A stretch of DNA of 64,000 nt. Origin: Bin94 sp965215535. GTDB taxonomy: Bacteria; Gemmatimonadota; Gemmatimonadetes; Longimicrobiales; Gaopeijiaceae. The stretch spans positions 558,001-622,000 of the forward strand of contig OZ244063.1 of the NCBI GenBank assembly GCA_965215535.1, read 5' to 3'. The notes under the pieces were generated by a model, which was not told where the DNA came from, did not search any database, and worked only from the letters and a program-made list of their open reading frames with translations. The translations under genes were made by a program, and so were the position numbers. Below are positions 1 through 8,663 of this stretch, piece after piece (the first letter of the stretch is position 1; every line of letters begins with the position of its first letter).

Positions 1-551
1 GCCCATGACCGCCTCGAGGCCCCTCGCCGGTCTTGTCATGGCAACAACGCCACCCTGTGCGTCGAACGCGAGATTCAGCAGGGCTATGTCAACCACATGC
101 GACCTGATCGGTTCGCCGTCCAGCGTAAAGATGTCGATGCGCCGGAAGCTGCGAACCGCCACCATCCCTGCGTCGGACACAGCCACGTTGACGGGCCTGG
201 CCTCGAATTCGCCTGGTCCCTGACCCTCCGCGCCCCACCGTGCGATTTCGGCGCCGGGGCGTCGAGTACGCTGACCGCGAAGTTGTCACGGTCAACAACG
301 ACCAAATGGCCATTCGGGGCAAACGCCATTGATGTGATTCGCGCGAATTGGCGCTCGTGACTCTCGTCGCCAGTGCGAAACGACTCGGTGAACTCCCAGT
401 CAAGCATCCACGGCCTGGTTGCCGCCTGGTCCGACTGCTCGTCCGTACAGCCCGCCAGGGCCAGAAGTGTGGCAAGGACGAACCCGGCCCGGCCCCCTGA
501 CGACAGGCCACGATTCGCATGGGAGACACGCGAGCGCGTAGTTGGACGCAT
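1..551 (-). pseudogene. 6-bladed beta-propeller lipoprotein, frameshifted and cut by the window edge
   Basis: The reading frame starts at 551 with a basic N-terminus and a hydrophobic stretch ending in a lipobox (LLALAGC), so the product would be an exported lipoprotein. It continues with propeller-like sequence (ITSMAFAPNGHLVVVDRD) and then breaks. Around positions 251-260 the frame must shift by one base, after which the expected repeat continues as RWGAEGQGPGEFEARPV and runs off the left edge. The GxGPGEF motif is typical of the beta-propeller lipoproteins abundant in Gemmatimonadota. Function is unknown; such proteins are annotated only by fold. The frameshift may be a real inactivating mutation or a sequence error, but both neighbouring propeller genes also carry lesions while the housekeeping genes do not. 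Confidence 0.7.
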
Positions 552-768
552 GGGAACTGCATGCCATGGCCAACCCTTGCTTCGGACGCTCTATCTTCCG
601 TGCGCGCCGACCTGGCGGCCTTGACCGCCGCATCGCACACGGTCTGCCAGGTATGGTCGGTTCGCCCGCCGACAGTCAGCAAACTCGTCTCCGTTCGACG
701 GAGGCGGACTTCGCCAGCCCGAAGAGCCACGCTTCGCGGGGTGTTTTGCCGATACCGCGCGGATTGCT

Positions 769-2069
769 CTACCCATGTGGTTCCAAGGCAACCAGCCTGA
801 TCACGCGCACGGTCTGCACGTCCATTTCGTCGGTCTCGATGTAGGCCAGAAGTCCGCCGGGGCCGAAGGCGTCCGGTATTCGGAGTCCGTCAGGTGGAAG
901 CGTTCCGATGTAGTCCCCGCCGGGAGTCACAACGTCGGTTGGACCGTCGTCGTCCCCCGTCGGACCCCAGCGTTCCAGCCAGATTCGGTCCTCCCAGTCC
1001 ACCTCCAAGTCATACAGCACTGGCAACTCGTCTGCGAATGTGCGCCCCCCCACGCCTTCCCGCTGGAGTTGGATGTTTGCAGCGGCTGCGCTCGCCTGCG
1101 CCGACGCCTCACTCTCGCGGTAGCGCACCCGCTCGGCCTCCATGATCGCATCGTCGACCGGCAGCGGGGCGATCGGCCGCTCGACGGTTCCGGTGACATT
1201 TCCGTCGAGTCCGATGAGCTTGACGCGGTAGCCGATCGAGTCGATCAGCGCGAGGCGGCCATCGGTCAGACCCATTGAGCCCGCATGCCTTCCCCCCGCC
1301 GGCTCGCCTCCCCGTCCCATAGGCCGTATTGAAGGCGGGGCTCGAAGGCGCGGCCCGCTGGCATGCTTACGCGCATTCCCGTCGACGGCGACCCGCTCAT
1401 GTCGATTTCGTCTTCGTCCTCTTCGGGCAGTTCCCAGGCGGTGTAGAGAAGTTGTGGCCCGTTGCCGTCGAGTGGGAAGATGTGGATGGGACGTCCCCCT
1501 TCCTCGTAGTGATCCTCACCGAAACGCATAATCTGGCTGGCGATCAGGCGACCGTCGGGAGGGCCTCGCTAGCTAGCCATGACGATGCCCGTCGTCATCG
1601 GATCCTGGGTGATGCGTCGTACATATTCGCCGCTGGGTTCGAGGAGGTCGATGTGCGAGAATCCCATCACCGTGTACGTGCCGTCGCGACCGACGATCAC
1701 GCCCGTGACGTTGCCGAACTCGCCAGGTCCCTCCCCTCGGCCACCGACGGTACGAACCAGCGAGCCGTCCGGCCCGACGACAAGGATGTGATCGAGTTGG
1801 CTATCGAAGATGTGAAGGTTGGACTGCGCATCGAAGTGCACCGAGCGCACGCTGCCGAAGGTGTCCCAAGTGTCGCCCACGACAGACCCCACGGCGAAGA
1901 CCTCCTCGGTCACAGCGCTCACGATCACGTCCGGGCCGTCGAGGGTTCCGACGGCCCCGGTGGCCGACCCGTCCCCGGCATCGCCGCAGGCAACCAAAAG
2001 GGCGAGAGAGGTGAGCCAGGCGAGCGGCGCGAGGGATCGAAGTCGCGTTGTTGTCGTCAGCTTCGGCAT
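769..2069 (-). pseudogene. 6-bladed beta-propeller lipoprotein with in-frame stop and frameshift
   Basis: The start at 2069 is chosen because AAAGGA lies just upstream and the product begins with a lipoprotein signal (SLALLVACGD). The N-terminal third shows propeller blades with the GGRGEGPGEFGNV motif. An in-frame TAG at 1569-1571 interrupts it inside the repeated bases GCTAGCTAGC; the same frame then continues (PDGRLIASQIMRF) to about 1280. There a frameshift within roughly 1270-1320 moves reading to the frame that ends at 769 (GRLALIDSIGYRVKLIGLDG). The recovered C-terminal part, including the acidic ERVRYRES segment, matches the order usual in this family. With two lesions it is probably a true pseudogene. 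Substrate or partner is unknown. Confidence 0.75.
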
Positions 2070-2379
2070 TTCGGTTCGTCCTTTACGCCAAGGGATTGTG
2101 TGAGTCATGCATCGAGGCTCATGGACGACATGGCTAATCGGCTTCGGGGATGGTCCTACTTGTTTGGACAGTTCGAGGGCAAAGTTAGGGGGATTATAGG
2201 ATATCTTGACATTTCCCTTTTTTATCATTGCCTTGGATATGGCTCAAGCGCCCATTGGGCATCAATGGACAGGAGCCGTGCAGGCGTATCGGTGTGCGAC
2301 GATGAGTACGAAGACTGTTGGGACAGGGATTGCGATTTCTCCTGTAAGGAATGAGGGAGCACAGCCGGAGGTTCGACGG
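2070..2379. other. Divergent intergenic region between two propeller genes
   Basis: This 310-base stretch separates the minus-strand propeller pseudogene from the plus-strand one and is clearly more AT-rich than its surroundings. It contains a perfect TATAAT on the minus strand and a TTGACA on the plus strand at 2206-2211 without a matching -10 box. I see no gene in it. It is most simply the shared promoter region of the two divergent genes. Confidence 0.5.
2193..2198 (-). promoter_or_regulatory. Candidate -10 box of the minus-strand propeller gene
   Basis: The minus strand reads TATAAT here, about 120 bases before the ATG at 2069. No good -35 hexamer lies 16-18 bases upstream (it reads AAAAGG), so the site is suggestive only. 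Confidence 0.35.
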
Positions 2380-3607
2380 GTGAAGCAAAGATCAATGTCT
2401 CGGGCGCGGTGGGGTGGCCTCTCTCTGGCTCTGGGTTTCGCGGCCTGCGGAGATGCTTCGGTCCGGCTTGCTCCGCCCGATGCGGGGGATGGCGAATCCG
2501 TCGTATCGCCGCAGCCCTCTCTGGTTCTCGGAGACTGGTCGGGCGAAGCTGGGACCGACTTTGAGGGGATCGTCGGCGCGTTCCGGGACAGTGAAGCAGG
2601 GCTCCTGGTCGTGGGGAATGCGGGCGACGGCACAATCAGGTTCTTCGGCCTTGATGGAGAATGGCGCGCGAACCGGGGGGGGCATCGGCGAGGGACCGGA
2701 CGAGTTCGAGCGCCTGGGCGCGGTGTTCAGGTACCGGGGCGACTCGCTTCTGGCATTCGACAGCTACACTCGCCGGGCTTCCGTGTGGCCGTACGAAGGG
2801 CGCGGCGTGCGGTGGATTTCAGTGGCGGATCTGCCCGCCGACATTCAGTTTCCTGACCTGCGTGGCGCGCTGGCGGATGGGCGCTTGCTGTGGATGGCGC
2901 AAGAAGCGGACGATCGGTACGACGAGGCTGGCGAATCGCATCTTCGGCGGATGAGGATGTTTCTCACTTCCCCCGAGGGCCGCGAGTTCGAAGAGGTTGG
3001 CAGGACCGAGGGGGCCGCCGAGTACCGCTATCGCCTTTCCCGATTCGCCCGCGGGATGGCTCCCTTCTCGCCGCTTGCCTTTGCGCTGGCCGCCGATTCC
3101 GTCGTGTACTTCGGTTGGACGCTGCGGCCCCGGGCCATGCGCTTCCTCCCTGACGGAATGTTGCTGGATTCCCTCCGGTTCAACTCTGCGCGACGAGCCG
3201 TATCATCCGCGCAGGTGGAGACCGACCTGGCGATCCGGCGGCGGGAGGTCGAACGAAGGCGGCGGCCCTCACCGCTCCAGGATGCCAGGTTGGCCGAGCT
3301 GGATCTGCTGCCCTATCCCGATTCCTTCCCTGCGATCGGGGCCATCGTGGCCGCGCGCGACGGGCGTCTGTGGGTGGCGGACTATGAGCCCCCGCAGGAC
3401 GGAGCGGGCCAGAGCTTCCCCGGGTCGTCGCAGTGGACGGTCTATGCGCCGTGGGCGAAGGCACCGCAACGCTACGACTTCTCTGCGAACGTCGAGCTGC
3501 TCTGGGCCGATGAGGCCGCAGTTGTCGGGGTTGCCCAGGACAACCTGGGGGTGGAGCGAATCGTCGTGGCTCCCGTCGGCGATGAGCGGGGCGGAGGCGA
3601 GAAGTAG
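2380..3607 (+). pseudogene. 6-bladed beta-propeller lipoprotein, frameshifted in an 8-G tract
   Basis: A GTG at 2380 with GGAGG eight bases upstream starts a protein with a lipoprotein signal (LSLALGFAACGD). Reading continues through FFGLDGEWRANRGG and then enters eight consecutive G residues at 2675-2682. Removing one G restores the expected blade motif GIGEGPDEF in the frame that ends at 3607. The rest (YRGDSLLAFDSYTRRASVW and later DGRLWVADYE) is typical of propeller lipoproteins, giving about 408 residues if repaired. Homopolymer length change could be a sequence error, a fixed mutation, or a phase-variation switch; the sequence alone cannot decide. Codon usage and GC after the tract are normal, so if it is a pseudogene it is young. 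Confidence 0.7.
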
Positions 3608-3804
3608 GGTGGCCAGAAAGGCTGCGGTCGGTCGGAACCCGAAGGTGCGCTGACATGCACAAATGGCGAATGCGATGATCGTCCGTCGGGCAGCGGATGA
3701 ACCGTTTCGTTGTCTCGCGGGCCATCACAAGAGCTCGCTGCGAACCAGAACGCGGCCACGCTCAGGAACATGCGAGAGAGTCGGGGCGGTGATAGGAATC
3801 GGTT

Positions 3805-4160
3805 TCAGCCGCAAGCCCGGCGACGGTCTTCCAGAGTTTTCCGAGGCTGCCTCCTTCGCCGCGCCTCTTCCAGAGCGGCGTGCGCCTCGGCGGTGATCGG
3901 CGTGATGTGCTCGTTCACCTCCTGACTGTAGATGTCAAAGAGCCTTTCCAGCGAGAGCGGTTCGGACTCGGCTTCCGCCTTGGCCTTCGGCGCGTCGATG
4001 AATCCGGCGGCTACCTCATCCGCCTGCCTCTTCGCTCGCGCCCAGTCGCGGTGTCCGAGCAACCGGGCGCGCCTTCGCCCGTTCCGCGCCACTCAATCTG
4101 GTAGAGGCCGGTCTTCGGGACTCGGCTCGCCCGGAATCCGTAACTTGGAGGCGGTGGGAC
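3805..4160 (-). pseudogene. Tyrosine-type integrase remnant with internal deletions
   Basis: Reading the minus strand from about 4160, one frame gives RVPKTGLYQIEWRG and then a shifted frame gives LLGHRDWARAKRQADEVAAG. These match the N-terminal arm-binding part of phage-type integrases, followed by the LSLERLFDIYSQEV segment. The sequence then jumps to HITPITAEAHAALEEARRR, which resembles a stretch inside the catalytic domain, and finally to RKTLEDRRRA, which resembles the C-terminal end. None of the catalytic Arg, His or Tyr motifs remain. I infer at least one frameshift and two internal deletions. It lies about 0.9 kb from tRNA-Arg(CCT), the kind of site such integrases use, so it is probably the last trace of an integrated element. 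Confidence 0.6.
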
Positions 4161-5071
4161 GCTCTCGGCGCCGATCCAGGCCTGTCCGGTTCACCCTGGG
4201 GTGGCCGATCACGGAATCGCCGTTCGGCCGGACAATGGACAAGATGCCGCAAAGCCGCAGGCGCGCCTGCGGTTGCGCCTCGGCCAGCGGTGGTGCGGAC
4301 GCCGATCCGCGCTCCTTGGCCGTGGTTGGGAGCGACCCCCCATCTCAGCAGGCCTCGATCGGCACCGGGGCGGTTCGGCTTGTACAAAGCCCGTACAGCC
4401 CTCCCCGCCGGGTCGCTCCCAGCCAGCAGTCCCATGCGGAAGGCATACGATGCGCGTCCAACGGCAGTGACGCGATGTGCGGTTCGGGGGAGGGGGCAGA
4501 GGGGGCACGGCTCACCGCGCTGTATAGGGTATCGTCCGCGCGCTCACGCGCAAGCGCACGTCTGGGATAGAATGCTGCTGGATTCGTCCGTTTCGTTCCC
4601 CTCCTTGCGAAGGCTTTGTCGATGTCACCGACGATCCGGGCCCATCGGTTCGTCCATTTGCTTCTTGTAGGGAGCTCGGCATAGCGTTGTAGCCGGATAC
4701 CTGCAGGGAGCTTCGATGAAGAATCGTCATCGTCAGCTTGCCGGGAAATATTACCGCTGCAGGCCCGACGTTCAGGCGGCGATCCGGTTACATTTTCGCT
4801 CAACCGAAGGCGGCAGGAACGGGCGATTGCGGGTTGAAGTTCGCGGGAAGCGAGGAAAATCGAAACGAGCGAAGTTGGAAACCATGTACCACAGATCCAG
4901 GAAAATCCAACACCGGCCAAGGGATACAGCTTGGCTACCGGGAAGAGAAGTGACGCAAGAAAGAACGCAGCATCTGAACCCCATATGGACCCCACGAACA
5001 ATTTTCTGATCTTGGGAATAATCCCTCGAATACATCGTAACTCATTATTCAACATTTACTTATAAATCTTG
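4161..5071. other. No recognisable gene
   Basis: About 0.9 kb between the integrase remnant and tRNA-Arg(CCT). Open frames exist on both strands but none has a convincing start, family motif or codon bias. The part from about 4700 to 5070 is noticeably more AT-rich than the rest of the window, as expected for foreign or decaying DNA. I looked for a copy of the tRNA 3' end as an attachment-site repeat and did not see one. Confidence 0.6.
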
Positions 5072-5145
<74 letters not shown>

Positions 5146-5249
5146 TTGGGTTTTGAGAGATCAGGGTTCTCCTTCCCGTTACGTATGCCCGCTAATTGGC
5201 AGGATTGTACCGGTATTGGTTCCCGGGACAAAACTGAAGGCTTAAAAGG

Positions 5250-5510
5250 TTATGCAGCTCTCCGGCTGATCGTCCTTCGGACCTGGGTCGGGGTCATGTA
5301 TCCGTGGCGCTTAGGGAGCTTGTTGTTGTAGCGTTTGATGAAAGGGCCGATCACATCTCTGGCCTCCGCCAAGGTGTTGAAAGTCATGCAGACAGATGCA
5401 CTCCTCCTTGAGCGTCCGGATGAAGCGCTCGACGATGCCATTGCATTCCGGTTCGCCTGCGAAGGAAGAGCCCGCAAGCCCGGCGCCCCAGGAGATCGGG
5501 ATCAATTCAT
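5250..5510 (-). pseudogene. IS3-family transposase C-terminal fragment, frameshifted
   Basis: The minus strand encodes GEPECNGIVERFIRTLKEEC in one frame and NTLAEARDVIGPFIKRYNN in the next, together the last part of an integrase-core (rve) transposase of the IS3 type. The join needs loss of one T in a TTT run near 5393 to give LHDFNTLAEA. The fragment includes the final Glu of the DDE triad region (IVERFIRTLKEE) but the rest of the catalytic domain and OrfA are missing. The frame ends at 5250. It cannot be active. I see no terminal inverted repeats. Confidence 0.75.
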
Positions 5511-6017
5511 GCCCGCTATCCAGTCATCCCTGCGAACATTCGAAGGGTGGCCGGATCCGGCTCTTTCTCTTCGAGTGCCTCCGAAGCCTGCGCGCACACG
5601 ACGGAGCGTCTGTTGGCGGGCCACGCCTGTACGCGACCGGCGTTGGGATCTCGCTGCTTGACGGCTTCATCCGGTTGGATGTAGCCAAGAGCCAAGGGAC
5701 TATCTGAAGTGGAAGAAGGAGCACATGCAGCCCGAGAGGCGGGCTGGCAGATCCATGGCGGACGGATTCGGCATTCTGAATGCCCAGCGGTCGTCGGATC
5801 ACCACGCCGACCTCACGTTGCACCTGTGCAAAACCGGAATCACTTCAGACGGCAGCGGCAGGCCTGTGACGCAACCGCTCGGGGTTCCGGCTATCTGATG
5901 CCATTTTCTGGCTTTATTCAGTCCGACAGATCCCCAGAATGATCTTGCGGAAAGAAGCGCAGATCCGTTGAATCCCCATTAGAGTCAGACGATTTTTTGC
6001 CCTGATTCGCGTCCCCT
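5511..6017. other. No recognisable gene
   Basis: About 0.5 kb between the transposase fragment and the DUF368 gene. On the minus strand a stop-free frame from about 5720 to 5530 reads sensibly (ALGYIQPDEAVKQRDPNAG) but has no start and no family I recognise; it may be a further piece of decayed mobile DNA. No terminator hairpin with a T-run is visible downstream of the DUF368 stop. Confidence 0.5.
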
Positions 6018-7253
6018 CTACCTTCCTCGTCGGCCCAAGCGTCCGAGCCCGAGCACAAGCGCAATTCCGGCCACGAAGAAGAGGGCGGCCGGGAGCGTTC
6101 CCGGTTCGTCCGCCAGCGGCATGCGCATCGCCTCTGTGCCCTCGGCGGTGATCTCCATGAAGGGCCACAGGGCGCGTAGCGAGCCGGCCATGAGACCGAC
6201 CAGAACTGCCAGGGTGAGATCGCGCCAGCGGGCGAAGAGGCGGCGGAGGAGCCGCACGAAGGTGAGAAGGCCGATGGTCAGCGCCAGGGCGAAGACGCCG
6301 ACCCGGAGAGCTGCGACGGGATCGCGATAGAAGATGGCGGCGTCGACCGAATAAAGAACGAAGTCGTAGAGCCCGAGCAGAAGCAGCACGAATGCCCCCG
6401 AAACGCCGGGGAGCACCATGGCAGAGATGGCGAGGAGGCCGCCGGCGAAGAGCCAGAGGAGAGCCGGATCGCGACCGCCTGCAAGTGAACTGTCCTGGAC
6501 GAGGGTTGCGGGCAGGGGCGATTGGTCGAGGATGAGCGATCCGGGGGGAAGGTTGCCATCGGAGCCCGCTCGACGCGCAACGACCTCGATCTCCATGCGG
6601 GTCTCGCCTGCGGGGATCGGGGTTGCGGTGGCCGAACCGAAGGCGATCCCTGGCCGCGTGCCGTCTCCCGGAGCGATCAGGGTAAGCGAGGCGGGGGCCA
6701 GAGAGAGACCGGGAGGGGCGGGAGATGCGAACTCCAGCGCCACGACGCCCCGGGCATGGCCGCCTGCGGGAACGGGCAATCCGACGAACCAGGCGGTGAG
6801 GACTGCGGCGCCCAGGGCCGGAATCCAGTACACCGCCCTGCGTACCTCGATCCGGCGGAGCGGAAGCGACACCGAGGCGAGGACCAGTCCCAGGAAGAGG
6901 GCGCGCACCTGAACCGGGTAGGAGCCCAGCAGAGCGGGCAGGGTTCGCGTTCCGACCAGCAGAGCGGGGATTACGCCAGCCGCCAGGGCACCGAGGAAGA
7001 GAAGACGGCGCGCATCAACGCCGTGCGGGTGGGAACCCAGGAGATCGGGGCGGCTCAGGCCGGTGCGCAGAGCGCGAAGGAACGACCCGCTCCGGAGCAG
7101 CTTCAGCGTTGTCGGACCCAGGCTGGCGAGCGCGTCGATAAGACGACCGTATATCCCCAGGGCCAGCGCGATCGTTCCGCCCGAGACCCCGGGAACCACA
7201 TCGGCCAGCCCCATCAGGAAGCCGCGCGCGGCATCGGCGACCCAGCGCTTCAC
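6018..7253 (-). CDS. DUF368 (PopT-type) polyprenyl-phosphate transporter with inserted extracytoplasmic domain
   Basis: DUF368 proteins are inner-membrane carriers; members were reported as polyprenyl-phosphate transporters that recycle the undecaprenyl-phosphate lipid carrier. The family's two inverted-repeat signatures are present: DVVPGVSGGT at residues 19-28 and MVLPGVSGAFVLLLLG at about 279-294, each in a hydrophobic bundle. The 411-residue protein is longer than the usual 270-300 because residues about 161-265 between the two halves form a soluble Ala/Gly/Pro-rich segment ending in a baseplate-J-like stretch (RAGSDGNLPPGSLI). The GTG start overlaps the surE stop by four bases, so translation is probably coupled. 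Family membership is clear; the role of the insert is unknown. Confidence 0.85.
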   Translation of the reverse strand: MKRWVADAARGFLMGLADVVPGVSGGTIALALGIYGRLIDALASLGPTTLKLLRSGSFLRALRTGLSRPDLLGSHPHGVDARRLLFLGALAAGVIPALLVGTRTLPALLGSYPVQVRALFLGLVLASVSLPLRRIEVRRAVYWIPALGAAVLTAWFVGLPVPAGGHARGVVALEFASPAPPGLSLAPASLTLIAPGDGTRPGIAFGSATATPIPAGETRMEIEVVARRAGSDGNLPPGSLILDQSPLPATLVQDSSLAGGRDPALLWLFAGGLLAISAMVLPGVSGAFVLLLLGLYDFVLYSVDAAIFYRDPVAALRVGVFALALTIGLLTFVRLLRRLFARWRDLTLAVLVGLMAGSLRALWPFMEITAEGTEAMRMPLADEPGTLPAALFFVAGIALVLGLGRLGRRGR

Positions 7254-8008
7254 AGCTCCTGCGGCAGCTTCAGGTTCCAGTCGCGCACCTCGTCGATCAG
7301 GCGAAAGCTGGTCAGATCCAGATGCAGCGGCGTGACCGAGATCCGCCCCTCCTCAATGGCGTGGTAGTCGCAGTCGGGGCCGCCCTTCCACTGCATGGTT
7401 CCCCCACCGATCCAGTAGAATTCGCGCCCCCCGGGATCGGGCGCCCGCAGAATCGAGTCGTGATAGCGTCTCCGGCCCAGATTCGTGATCCGTATGCCGC
7501 GAAGCTCGGTGGGCGGTCGCGGAGGCAGATTGATGTTGAGCAGCTCGTGGGCGGGAATCTTCTGCGCGGTGATCTGCCGGAGCAGGGCGGCGATCACGGG
7601 CTGCCACCCCTCCAACTCTTCCACCTTGCGGCCGACGTAGGAGAAGGCGATCGCCGGCACCCCCAGAATTGTCGCCTCCATGGCGGCGGCCACCGTTCCC
7701 GAATAGAGGACATCTTCGCCCATGTTGGCGCCGGCGTTGATTCCCGAAACGACGAAGTCGGGGGGCGAGCTCAGCAGCTCCCGGATCGCCAGAATCACGC
7801 AATCGGTCGGGGTTCCATCGACGATGGTGGTGCCGTCGGAGGTCTTGCGGGTGCGGAGGGGGCGATGAAGAGTGAGCGCGTTGCTCGACCCGCTCTGTTC
7901 GCGGTCGGGCGCCACAATATCCACCGAACCGATCTCGTGCGCAGCCTCGGCCAGAACGCGAATCCCCGGCGAGAGGTACCCATCGTCGTTGGTGCAGAGA
8001 ATGCGCAA
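7250..8008 (-). CDS. surE: 5'/3'-nucleotidase SurE
   Basis: SurE is a cytoplasmic metal-dependent nucleotidase that removes phosphate from nucleoside monophosphates. The N-terminal metal-binding motif ILCTNDDGYLSPGI is present, followed by the conserved PDREQSGSSNALTL and VSGINAGANMGEDVLYSGTV segments, and the length (252 residues) is normal. I chose the TTG at 8008 because it places the NDDG motif at the family's usual position; no ATG is available in frame nearby and the upstream Shine-Dalgarno is poor, so the start is uncertain. It sits downstream of a MerR-type regulator and overlaps the DUF368 gene. Confidence 0.9.
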   Translation of the reverse strand: MRILCTNDDGYLSPGIRVLAEAAHEIGSVDIVAPDREQSGSSNALTLHRPLRTRKTSDGTTIVDGTPTDCVILAIRELLSSPPDFVVSGINAGANMGEDVLYSGTVAAAMEATILGVPAIAFSYVGRKVEELEGWQPVIAALLRQITAQKIPAHELLNINLPPRPPTELRGIRITNLGRRRYHDSILRAPDPGGREFYWIGGGTMQWKGGPDCDYHAIEEGRISVTPLHLDLTSFRLIDEVRDWNLKLPQEL

Positions 8009-8174
8009 CGTCAGAAGATGCGGAAGGGTCGGTCCCTTGCGGGATCGCTGTGGATGGGCACCCCGGAGCAGGAAGCCGCCGAAGCCCCACGCCACCCGCG
8101 AGACCGCACCCGAAAGGAGATGTCGGCCCCGCAGGGAAGAGGAGCGGGATGTGCGCCGGGGAACATGACCGTAT

Positions 8175-8615
8175 TCATGAGGACTGCTCCGGCGGGCTCT
8201 CTTCGGTGGCAGAGCGACCGGCAGAAGGGGCCGCGAAGGCGTCCGGGTCGGTGGCCGCCGCGGGCGACGAACGTGCGAGGTCGCGACGCAGGGCGAGGAG
8301 CTCTTCGCGAATCGAAGCCAGGAGCGCGGGTGTGACATTCACCATGCGCCGGTCGGCGATGTCGCCCCCGCTGCGCATCTTCTCGAGCTCGTTGCGGGCT
8401 CCGGCGATCGTGAAGCGCTTCTCGTAGAGGAGACGCTTGACCAGAAGGATCGTCTCGATTTCGTGCGCCCGGTAGACGCGGTTGCCGCCGGTGTTCTTCG
8501 TCGGCGAGAGGACGTTGAACTGACTCTCCCAGTAGCGCAGCACATGCGGCTTTACACCGGTCAGTGCGCTGGCTTCGCTGATTGAGTAGTAGGTCTTGCG
8601 GGCGATGGGCTCCAC
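8175..8615 (-). CDS. MerR family transcriptional regulator
   Basis: A 146-residue DNA-binding protein. Residues about 8-75 form the MerR winged helix-turn-helix (YYSISEASALTGVKPHVLRY followed by WESQF and NRVYRAHEIETILLVKRLLY). The rest is a short helical region and a low-complexity Ala/Pro/Ser tail; there are no Cys residues or known ligand domain, so what it senses cannot be told. It belongs to the RacA/MlrA-like group of MerR proteins by sequence feel only. It lies 48 bases after gpsA and before surE, inside the der-plsY-gpsA block. Confidence 0.85.
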   Translation of the reverse strand: MEPIARKTYYSISEASALTGVKPHVLRYWESQFNVLSPTKNTGGNRVYRAHEIETILLVKRLLYEKRFTIAGARNELEKMRSGGDIADRRMVNVTPALLASIREELLALRRDLARSSPAAATDPDAFAAPSAGRSATEESPPEQSS

Positions 8616-8663
8616 GGCTCTTTCGTCTCCCGGAGGGGCGGATCGCGGCTGGACGCGGGCGGG

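Noticed and set aside
3472..3771. Minus-strand frame beginning with a lipoprotein-like signal (MFLSVAAFWFAASSC)
   Set aside because: It overlaps the end of the plus-strand propeller gene and becomes low-complexity Pro/Ser sequence; at most it is a remnant of another lipoprotein start.
4345..5055. A 236-codon minus-strand open frame
   Set aside because: It has no family motif, crosses regions of different composition, and its second half reads like out-of-frame sequence.
7994..8180. Short minus-strand frame starting MNTVMFPGAHPA between the MerR gene and surE
   Set aside because: No ribosome-binding site, no conserved look, and biased Arg/Ser/Ala composition typical of non-coding GC-rich DNA.
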